From Nostoc sp. CHAB 5715 (GTDB lineage Bacteria; Cyanobacteriota; Cyanobacteriia; Cyanobacteriales; Nostocaceae): a DNA stretch of 7,060 nucleotides. This document shows positions 1 through 5,789 of this stretch, piece by piece. Position 1 is the stretch's first letter; every line of letters begins with the position of its first letter. A program made the position numbers and the translations under genes. Under the pieces are notes generated by a model that made no database searches, was not told where the DNA came from, and saw only the letters and a program-made list of their open reading frames with translations. The DNA is taken from positions 1 through 7,060 of the forward strand of contig NZ_JAIVFR010000327.1 in the NCBI RefSeq assembly GCF_020829685.1. Reading direction: 5' to 3'.

Positions 1-127
1 ACGCCGTAAACGATGATTGCTAGTTGTCGGGGAGTTTACTTCTCGGTGACGCAGCTAACGCATTAAGCAATCCGCCTGGGGAGTACGGTCGCAAGATTAA
101 AACTCAAAGGAATTGACGGGGGCCCGC
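1..127 (+). rRNA. 16S ribosomal RNA gene fragment (internal segment, alphaproteobacterial type)
   Basis: This is an internal piece of a small-subunit rRNA gene, roughly E. coli positions 805-934. It contains the conserved block ACGCCGTAAACGATG at the left edge, AGCTAACGCATTAAGCA in the middle, and the near-universal AAACTCAAAGGAATTGACGG at 100-119 followed by GGGGCCCGC. The bases before the universal site, ACGGTCGCAAGATTAAAAC, are typical of Alphaproteobacteria, and the GATGATTGCTAGTTGTCGG segment resembles Caulobacterales. Cyanobacterial 16S reads differently here (ACGCACGCAAGTGTGAAAC). rRNA homology stops abruptly at 127, where the expected GCACAAGCGG is replaced by mutS sequence. Since the rest of the window is cyanobacterial, the fragment is probably foreign and joined artificially. 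The rRNA identity is very secure; the order-level assignment is from memory of typical sequences. Confidence 0.95.
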
Positions 128-2437
128 CCAAGCTATGGAAAGACCATCAAATGTCGCTGTTCCGCGACCAATTTCATCTAATAACACTAGTGACCTAGAT
201 GTGGCATGGTTGAGAATATTCGCCGTTTCATTCATCTCCACCATGAACGTAGATTGACCAGTTGCAAGATCATCTACTGCACCTACACGGGTGAAAATGC
301 GATCGCATATTCCCAATCTGGCAAACCTAGCTGGTACAAAACTACCAATCTGCGCCATTAACTGAATCAATCCCACCTGACGCAAATAACAACTTTTGCC
401 ACTCGCGTTTGGTCCGGTGAGGATGATTAAGTCAGGGAGTGGGGAGTGGGGAGTGGGGAGTGGAGAAATTTCTTCTTCACTACTCCCTACTCCCGATTCC
501 CCACTCCCGAGTTGAGTCGAATTCGGCACAAAGAAACCCGCAGGTAAAGACTGTTCCACCACCGGATGACGCCCATCAACAATGTTTATCTCCCTTCCTG
601 ACAACATTTCTGGACGACAGTAACCTTGATGCACCGCTAACTCAGCCAAACCACACAACACATCCGCCGCCGCCACTGCACGAGACAGATTGCGAATTAC
701 TTCCGCCTCTTGTGCTACCTCTTCTCGCAACGCCGTAAAAATCTCATATTCCAACTGATTTAAATCATCCCGCGCTGTGAGAATCCGGGCTTCCCGTTCC
801 TTCAAATCTGGGGTGATGTAACGTTCTTCATTGGTCAGAGTTTGCTTACGAATGTAATTAGCGGGTACTTGGTCAGCTTTGGTGCGGGAAATACTGATAT
901 AATAACCAAAAGTTTTGTTAAATCCTACCTTCAAAGTGGAAATACCCGTTTTAGCTCTCTCATCAACTTCTAAATTGGCAATCCATTGCTGATCCGCTTC
1001 TACAGTTGCCTTTCTCTCATCCAACAGGGGATTTACACTAGGGCGAATCAATCCGCCTTCTTTGATTAGTATGGGTGGCGACTCGACAAGATGCGCGTGT
1101 AACTTTTGTGCTAATTCTTCCAACACAGTTGGGACTTTCTGCAAAGCTTTGAGGAATGGAGAACGCGCTTGGGTTACTAAGCTAGATAATTCTGGTAAGC
1201 GTGAGAGGGAATCTGCCAAAGCTACTAAATCTCTAGCATTAGCTGTACCAGAACCCGCCCTTCCCGTCAAGCGTTCTAAGTCATAAATTTGGCGTAACAA
1301 CTGCCGCAAATCTTGACGCAGGGGTGTATTTTCCATCAATTCTTGGATGGTATCTTGCCGCGCCCGAATGCCTTTAATATCGAGTAGCGGTTGCAACAAC
1401 CACCGCCGCAAAGCCCGCCCACCCATCGCTGTACTAGTTCTATCTAACGCCCAGAGTAGGGAACCGTGAAAAGTGCCATCCCTGACAGTTTGAGTAATTT
1501 CCAGGTTACGGCGGGTTTGATTGTCAACAATTAGGTAGTCGGTGACAGTGTAGCTGCGGAGTCTCTGGAGGGTAACTGGGTTTTCTTTTTGAGTATCTTC
1601 CAAGTATTCCAGAAGACCGCCAGCTGCACGAACGGCGAGGGGAAGATGATCGCAACCGAGTCCTTCGAGCGATCGCACCTTAAATTTCTGCAATAATCTA
1701 GGTCTAGCTTCGTTTTGGGAAAATGGTACTTGCGATCGCAAACTATAGCAAAATGATGGTGGCAAACACTGGGGGAGATGGGGCGAAGTTTCTCCTGGAC
1801 GTAGCAAACTACCTAAATCGGGCGCATTTGTCGGAACTAGCACCTCTGAAGGTTGCAAACGCATTAATTCCTGTGTCAAATGTTCTAAATCACTACCTTG
1901 AGTTGTGAGAAATTCCCCTGTAGAAATGTCTGCATAGGCTAAACCCCAATGATTTGCGGCAATTACTACTGCTGCAAGGTAATTATTGCGACTTGATTTG
2001 AGCATTCCCTCTTCCAGCAAAGTACCAGGAGTCAGGATGCGCGTTACTTCCCGTCGCACCAATCTCCCAGCAGCTTCAGAAGCATCTTCTACTTGATCGC
2101 AAATTACGACTGCATAGCCTTTTTCTACCAACAGCGTCGCGTAGCGTTCCCAAGCGTGGTGCGGAACACCAGACATCGCCACTCGTCCCTGTTCTCCAGC
2201 TTGTTTGCTAGTGAGGACTAATTCCAATTCTTGCGCTAATTTTACAGCATCTTGGAAATAGCATTCAAAGAAATCTCCTACCCGATACAGCAATACCGCG
2301 TGAGGATATTTATCCTTCGTCTCGACATAGTGCAAGTACATTTGACTTAGCTTACTGCGATCCACCTGTTGATGGTCAGAAATAAAAGTACTTGCATCAG
2401 GCTTGGTAGATGGAGTTTCAGAGTGAGAGGCGGTCAT
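107..2437 (-). CDS. mutS: DNA mismatch repair protein MutS, C-terminally truncated by fusion to 16S rDNA
   Basis: MutS recognises mismatches as a dimer and, using ATP, starts methyl-independent mismatch repair with MutL. Numbering from the ATG at 2437, the mismatch-binding domain has the Phe-x-Glu motif (F56, E58 in GDFFECYF). Connector, lever and clamp domains follow to about residue 640. Then come Walker A (TGPNASGKS, about 672-680) and Walker B ([17 protein letters not shown]). The MutS reading ends at GLSIAWA (residue 771). The next six residues, GPRQFL, and the stop at 104-106 are antisense 16S rRNA sequence. About 90-100 residues are missing, including the usual ATHYHEL motif and the C-terminal dimerisation region. 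A non-conserved, roughly 25-residue Pro/Ser/Gly-rich insert lies just before Walker A and coincides with a DNA repeat. An in-frame GTG start at 2458 would add seven residues. I prefer the ATG because the [10 protein letters not shown] start resembles cyanobacterial MutS; neither start has a clear ribosome site. Confidence 0.95.
435..508. repeat. GGGGAGT heptamer tandem repeat with facing complementary arm (hairpin), in frame inside mutS
   Basis: Positions 438-465 hold four tandem heptamers, AGTGGGG three times then AGTGGAG. After a spacer of about 20 bases (462-481, itself holding the palindrome AGAAATTTCT at 464-473), a C-rich arm at 482-508 is complementary to 435-461 at 24 of 27 positions; two of the three mismatches could be G-U wobbles in RNA. 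Heptameric short tandem repeats of this composition are a known feature of Nostoc/Anabaena genomes, usually between genes. Here the element is read through in frame as a Pro/Ser/Gly/Glu-rich peptide at about MutS residues 643-668, just before Walker A, where other MutS proteins have only a short linker. Confidence 0.85.
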
Positions 2438-2463
2438 AGATGCTATCGAGTTACGCACAGAAA

Positions 2464-2496
2464 TTTCACAATATCCGATGATAACGTGATGTGAAA
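2464..2496. promoter_or_regulatory. Candidate inverted repeat upstream of mutS
   Basis: TTTCACA (2464-2470) and TGTGAAA (2490-2496) form perfect 7-base arms separated by 19 bases, immediately upstream of the mutS start region. The symmetry and place suit a repressor or activator site, but arms this short with such a spacer can arise by chance in AT-rich DNA. No convincing -35/-10 pair was identified. Confidence 0.2.
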
Positions 2497-2504
2497 GTTG
2501 AATG

Positions 2505-2534
2505 GCGATGCCTGCGGCGGGCTTCGCCTACGCT
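2505..2534. repeat. GC-rich small dispersed repeat between the DUF4276 gene and mutS
   Basis: The 30 bases here begin GCGATGCCTGCGGCGGGC and end TTCGCCTACGCT. They are strongly GC-rich against an AT-rich intergenic background and contain the small hairpin GGCG-GGCTT-CGCC. Near-identical motifs recur in intergenic DNA of Nostoc-type cyanobacteria as far as I recall; only one clear copy is in this window. The gap between the DUF4276 stop and the mutS start is otherwise featureless. Confidence 0.6.
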
Positions 2535-2559
2535 CAAGGATATTTTACCCTTCGTTATA

Positions 2560-3267
2560 TTAGCTTGCTGATGCACCCATTATTGCGGCTAGTGTGGTAA
2601 AAAGGCGATCGCAGTATGGCGAAGCCTGACGAACTCTAGCTACATCAAGCAATTCCAATAGCTCTGGAGCATGGTTTGTTTTATGATATTTTTTCTTATC
2701 TGTACGACGAGTAGCTGCCTCAAGCCATACTTTAAGAGTAACTTTAGAAACTTTTTCTACGCTATGATAGCGTGCCATTCCCTGAAGGATTGTATCTTCC
2801 CTGAATCCTTCACCATAAAACTCTCTTAAAGCATCAATATCAGCAATAAACCATGCTTCCATTGTTTGCACCATCAGGTGACACCAATCATCTTCAAAAT
2901 TGACTGCATCTAAAATCCAAGGGTGATCTTCTGTTCTATTTCTTAGATGTTCCCAAGGCGTAACAGTGGAATCAACTGGAGATTCAGCATCGACTAGTAA
3001 AACATTAAAAGCTTCTGGTTGAGACTCTAAAGCCGTTTGAAAATCTTCATAAGCATCACGCCGTGAGCCACACATAACGATAAATATCTTGATGTTTTCA
3101 CCAGCAATATCATATAGATTTTGAAAAAATTTTCTAAAACCTGGGCGTAATCCAGTTGTGGTTTCTTTTCCACTCCTGATCCCACTACGAAAACCTGGGC
3201 GTGGTCTGAGTAGCAGTTCAGTATCATCTTCATCTCCAGTACCCTCAATGTAAATGTATATGTTCAT
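2560..3267 (-). CDS. DUF4276 family protein, possible Toprim-like partner of an AAA ATPase
   Basis: The 235-residue product matches the DUF4276 family as I know it. It has an N-terminal strand followed by IEGTGDE (E8, D12), then CGSRRDAYEDF (66-76), LLVDAESP (90-97), PWEHL, the diagnostic CHLMVQTMEAWFIAD (129-143), and KYHKTNHAPELL near the end. The spacing of E8 and D93/E95 after hydrophobic strands resembles a Toprim nuclease core; that is my inference and no activity is shown. I chose the ATG at 3267 because it overlaps the TAA of the upstream ATPase remnant (TAATG), a classic coupled arrangement; a TTG at 3273 would add two residues. An 18-residue spacing between two RPGF motifs (23-26 and 41-44) reflects a 13-base direct repeat and seems to be extra relative to the family. 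A HIP1 site near the 3' end suggests long residence in cyanobacteria. The gene looks intact although its partner is broken. Confidence 0.85.
   Translation of the reverse strand: MNIYIYIEGTGDEDDTELLLRPRPGFRSGIRSGKETTTGLRPGFRKFFQNLYDIAGENIKIFIVMCGSRRDAYEDFQTALESQPEAFNVLLVDAESPVDSTVTPWEHLRNRTEDHPWILDAVNFEDDWCHLMVQTMEAWFIADIDALREFYGEGFREDTILQGMARYHSVEKVSKVTLKVWLEAATRRTDKKKYHKTNHAPELLELLDVARVRQASPYCDRLFTTLAAIMGASAS
3136..3202. repeat. 13-bp direct repeat AAAACCTGGGCGT inside the DUF4276 gene
   Basis: AAAACCTGGGCGT occurs at 3136-3148 and again at 3190-3202, exactly 54 bases (18 codons) apart, and encodes RPGF in both places. Other DUF4276 proteins, as I recall them, have a single such motif before the first long helix, so this could be an in-frame duplication that has since diverged. 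Confidence 0.6.
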
Positions 3268-3815
3268 TACCAACGATTTCCACCAATTTGCCCCATCCGC
3301 CAGAGATCACCAAGGGTATACTTTTCTAACCATCTTTTCAATCTATCAGGTTCCTGACGGTGGAGGTGGCTACCTTTTTGATCTCGTTCACAAACTATGA
3401 CTGATTCGGGATATTCACTCAAAGCAGAAACTAAAGAATCGGAATGAGTGGTAACAATTAGTTGTGTTCTCTGAGACGCTTCAATGAGCATTTCTGCAAT
3501 AGTCGGTAAAATATCTGGATGTAAACCAATCTCTGGTTCTTCAAGACAAATAAGTGGTGGTGGAGTTGGGTCAAGCAGTAAAGCCATTAAAAATAAATAA
3601 CGGAGTGTACCATCAGATAAACGATTTGCAGGAATTGGTTGAATAAAACCTTCTTCACGAATAAATATCTGTACTGTACCGCCATATATTCTTACACTCA
3701 GTTCTTCGGCTGGTTCATAAAATTTTTTCAGTTTTTCAATAATTCTTCTATTACCTATTTGGTGTTCCAGATTGCAGTAGAAATATTCCCAGATATTAAT
3801 GTATTTTTTAGTTGG
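3267..3815 (-). pseudogene. AAA/RecF-like ATPase, C-terminal remnant of the DUF4276 partner
   Basis: The open frame read back from 3815 lacks any ATG, GTG or TTG codon until an internal Met at 3587, and homology clearly extends upstream of that Met. Visible elements in order are GGTVQIFIREEGF, an ABC-type signature (NRLSDGTLRYLFLMALLL), Walker B (PPPLICLEEPEIGLHPD), the switch/His region QLIVTTHSDSLVSAL, and the family's usual C-terminal ending LGDLWRMGQIGGNRW. The whole N-terminal half with Walker A is absent. An in-frame TAA lies at 3816-3818. A one-base shift near 3772 gives YLGIFL, which suits the family (NLGLFL) better than the current frame, suggesting a frameshift. Reading on in that other frame, KFERIVVVEECHYFYDIVF (about 3905-3965) also looks like a relic but is interrupted by stops. 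Without Walker A it cannot bind ATP normally. Its stop overlaps the DUF4276 start, so the two were probably one operon. Confidence 0.8.
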
Positions 3816-4187
3816 TTAACTGACGAAATTTTAGAATTACAAATTTCATCCCCACAGCACAGAAGTAATCCCAGAGTCGTCAAGAAAACTCGCTCAAAGT
3901 TTCAGAGTAAAAAACGATGTCATAGAAATAATGGCACTCCTCGACAACTACTATCCTTTCAAATTTCTAGGAAAGCAAGTTGAATACATTCATTATTTGG
4001 GCGATACAGTAAATTGTTCATCCTCAATTTATAGTTCAACAGGTTAAAAATATTCTCAGCAATTGACAATTAAATTTTTCAAGAGTGCCTTCAGGTACAA
4101 GCAGCGTTTTTAGCCGTTTTTGTTCTCGTAAACTACACGCGAACAAATTATGATTTATTCCACCATCTATTTTCCCTTAACCGAGCA
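3816..4187. other. Degenerate intergenic stretch without a convincing gene
   Basis: On the minus strand short open stretches in different frames may be decayed ATPase sequence, for instance HYFYDIVFYSETLSEF, each ended by stops. Around 4050-4165 a minus-strand run containing LREQKRLKTLLVPEG is open but unrecognised. On the plus strand the frame of the ABC ATPase remnant is open from 4074, yet the residues before QRVLIARA do not resemble an ABC protein. No tRNA, terminator or recognisable insertion-sequence end was seen. The stretch appears to be a scar between two truncated genes. Confidence 0.6.
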
Positions 4188-4190
4188 GTA

Positions 4191-4562
4191 TTGCAACGGG
4201 TGTTGATTGCACGAGCGATCGCTCAACAAGCACGGTTTTTGATTCTTGATGAGCCGACTAATCACCTTGATATTCGCTATCAGTTAGAACTTTTGGAACT
4301 GGTGAAGGGGTTGGGTGTGACTACTATTGCAGCATTGCACGATTTGAATTTGGCTGCTAGTTATTGCGATCGCATTTATGTTGTCAATAATGGAACAATA
4401 AGAGCAGTAGGAACGCCTCAAGATTTACTACAACCTGATTTAATACGTGAGGTGTTTGGTGTGGGTTCAACAGTAGAAACTGACCCAAGTAATGGTAAGT
4501 TACACATCAGCTTCTTCTTAGATGGAGGAATAGGGAGCAAGAGGAATTCCCTTGCTCCTTAA
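4191..4562 (+). pseudogene. ABC transporter ATPase remnant (FecE/FhuC/BtuD type), C-terminal half
   Basis: The intact family energises uptake of iron-siderophore complexes or cobalamin through the inner membrane and is about 260 residues long. Only about 123 residues remain. Visible are QRVLIARAIAQQ, which normally follows the LSGGE signature, Walker B with D-loop (FLILDEPTNHLD), the H-loop region (ALHDLNLAASYCDRIYV), and the family-typical LIREVFGV and KLHISFFLD. Walker A, Q-loop and signature are missing; upstream of 4188 the sequence is unrelated. The likely start codon is only a TTG at 4191 with no ribosome site, so I read it as a fragment rather than a short gene. The last dozen residues (GGIGSKRNSLAP) run into a hairpin and look like read-through past the ancestral end. 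No permease or binding-protein gene lies nearby. The specific substrate cannot be told from this half. Confidence 0.85.
4534..4558 (+). terminator. Hairpin between converging genes, possible terminator
   Basis: GGAGCAAG (4534-4541) pairs with CTTGCTCC (4551-4558). Inside, GG pairs with CC around an AATT loop, with one bulged A, giving a ten-pair stem. It lies at the very end of the ABC ATPase remnant and just before the stop of the convergent deoxyhypusine-synthase-like gene at 4573. There is no strong T run on either strand, so termination is plausible but unproven; it could equally be a small palindromic repeat. Confidence 0.45.
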
Positions 4563-4572
4563 ATATTGCTTG

Positions 4573-5616
4573 CTATACAGTCACTACCTTGGGTTGAGGT
4601 TTAGTGAATAACTCAGCTAAATGATGTGGTTGGCGATCGCGCCAGTTCCCCTTATGATACGCATACCCCGCGATTAACGGGAACGCCACAGTCGCCTCAG
4701 AAAATACCATCTGTTCAGTAGCTTTATCCACCTTCCCCCAAGAATGCGCTTCTTTGAGGGTAGAACCAGATAAAGCCCCATCTCGCTCATCGGCGACAGT
4801 GACTTGAATTGTATACTTGTGCATACTCGTATCAAATCCCAGCATTTCCGCAGCTACCACCGTATCCTGGGCGAAGTTTTTTGGTATACCACCACCAATC
4901 ATCACCAATCCAGTGTAGTTGGAAGCCAGTTTGCACTGCGTCAACTCCCGGAAGTCTCGCACCGAGTCAATGGTTAAATGAGATTCTGGAGAATTCCATT
5001 GGTGATGCACTAAGCCAAAGCCAGCAGAACAGTCACTAAAAGCGGGGACAAAAATTGGTACTTGGTGTTGATAAGCAGCTTGCACTACAGATTGACCATA
5101 ATTACCCCGGCGTTCTAAATAAACCGCCATCTGCTCAATAAATTCCCGTGAAGAATAGGGACGCTTCTCTAAATTCTCGGCGATTTCGGCGATCGTCATG
5201 TCACACACCCGCAGTTGATCTTCATCAATGTAGGTGTCATATATGCGGTCTATCCGTTGCTGTCTTAACACCTCATCATCAGCAAAGGGATCGCCAACAT
5301 AATGACGATAACCCAACGCTTCAAAGAAATCTTGGTCAACAATGTTAGCGCCAGTAGACACGATCGCATCTACCATATTGTGAGTAATTAAATCGTGGAC
5401 TACTCCCTTGAGTCCAGCACTAAACAAAGACCCAGCTAAACACAGAATAATCGTACATTCTTTATCTTGCAGCATTGCGTCATAAATTTTTGCTGCCCGT
5501 CCCAAATTTCGACCTTGGAAAGCTGTCTTACCCATAGCTTCCACTAAGCCAACAACATCGAAAGCTTTAATGTCAATTGGTTGCACAGTCTGTTGCAAAA
5601 GTTCTTCACGATTCAT
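4573..5616 (-). CDS. Deoxyhypusine synthase family protein (probable homospermidine biosynthesis)
   Basis: The complete 347-residue protein belongs to the deoxyhypusine synthase family, which moves the aminobutyl group of spermidine to an acceptor amine with NAD as transient cofactor via a lysine intermediate. Family marks include LAGSLFSAGL (60-69), VSTGANIVDQDF (86-97), PAFSDCSAGFG (191-201, with D195 where human DHS has a substrate-binding Asp), GGGIPKNF (241-248), and EAHSWGKV, whose K295 matches the catalytic lysine of human DHS. Where the human enzyme has two His after GGGVVK this protein has Asn-Phe, so substrate handling probably differs. Bacteria lack eIF5A, so the acceptor is not that protein; putrescine, giving homospermidine, is the likely alternative and homospermidine is a major polyamine of Nostocales. 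The start is well supported: AAAGGA lies nine bases upstream. A TATAAC at 5647-5652 could be a -10 box, without a good -35. It ends ten bases from the ABC remnant, tail to tail. Confidence 0.9.
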   Translation of the reverse strand: MNREELLQQTVQPIDIKAFDVVGLVEAMGKTAFQGRNLGRAAKIYDAMLQDKECTIILCLAGSLFSAGLKGVVHDLITHNMVDAIVSTGANIVDQDFFEALGYRHYVGDPFADDEVLRQQRIDRIYDTYIDEDQLRVCDMTIAEIAENLEKRPYSSREFIEQMAVYLERRGNYGQSVVQAAYQHQVPIFVPAFSDCSAGFGLVHHQWNSPESHLTIDSVRDFRELTQCKLASNYTGLVMIGGGIPKNFAQDTVVAAEMLGFDTSMHKYTIQVTVADERDGALSGSTLKEAHSWGKVDKATEQMVFSEATVAFPLIAGYAYHKGNWRDRQPHHLAELFTKPQPKVVTV

Positions 5617-5625
5617 GGTAGATTG

Positions 5626-5631
5626 TCCTTT
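5626..5631 (-). promoter_or_regulatory. Ribosome binding site of the deoxyhypusine-synthase-like gene
   Basis: On the minus strand AAAGGA sits nine bases before the ATG at 5616, the clearest Shine-Dalgarno in the window, and fixes this start. The site overlaps one arm of a weak A/U-only-rich hairpin (CTTTTATT, 5640-5647, with AATAAAAAG, 5628-5636), which may modestly mask it but is too weak to call a switch. Confidence 0.6.
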
Positions 5632-5671
5632 TTATTGAAAATAAAAGTTATACGGTCTGCACAGCGACTAG

Positions 5672-5710
5672 AAGGCAAGTCTCGCCAACGTACTAGGCGC
5701 TTCGCAGTGG
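5672..5710. repeat. GC-rich dispersed-repeat-like element in the leader of the deoxyhypusine-synthase-like gene
   Basis: This segment carries GGCAAGTCTCGCCAACG followed by GGCGCTTCGCAGTGG. It is markedly GC-rich in an otherwise AT-rich leader and resembles the GCTTCGC-type small repeats of Nostoc genomes, including the GGCTTCGCCTACGC core at 2520-2533. The rest of the 5617-5789 gap shows no other feature. The family assignment is by eye only. Confidence 0.35.
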
Positions 5711-5789
5711 TCGTACCAGGACAAACCAGGATCAGATTGCCGTCTTTTATTTAACTGCAAAAAAATAAACAACCAGAAAAATCCAGCTA

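Larger units (their letters stand above)
299..4640. repeat. Seven HIP1 octamers GCGATCGC dispersed through the window
   Basis: Exact GCGATCGC copies lie at 299-306, 1669-1676, 1732-1739, 2605-2612, 4215-4222, 4366-4373 and 4633-4640. That is about one per kilobase, far above chance for an 8-mer. HIP1 over-representation is a hallmark of many cyanobacterial genomes. The sites fall in mutS, the DUF4276 gene, the ABC ATPase remnant and the deoxyhypusine-synthase-like gene, so these genes all appear to share a cyanobacterial background. None occurs in the 16S piece or in the unrecognised gene at the right edge. Confidence 0.9.

Noticed and set aside
439..738. Plus-strand open frame of about 99 codons opposite mutS
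   Set aside because: It runs antisense through the heptamer repeat and MutS ATPase coding, has no known motif and is explained by the strong MutS reading.
3027..3248. Second minus-strand frame inside the DUF4276 gene
   Set aside because: It is an out-of-frame shadow of a gene with clear family motifs.
3639..3983. Plus-strand open frame of about 114 codons
   Set aside because: It is antisense to the ATPase remnant, Phe/Asn-rich and without motif; the minus-strand reading carries the ABC signature and Walker B.
3931..4047. Small plus-strand frame of 38 codons starting with ATG
   Set aside because: No ribosome site, no recognisable product, and it lies in degenerate DNA opposite a possible ATPase relic.
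4074..4190. Upstream extension of the ABC ATPase frame
   Set aside because: The frame is open but the encoded residues do not match the signature, Q-loop or Walker A of the family, and there is no start codon ATG.
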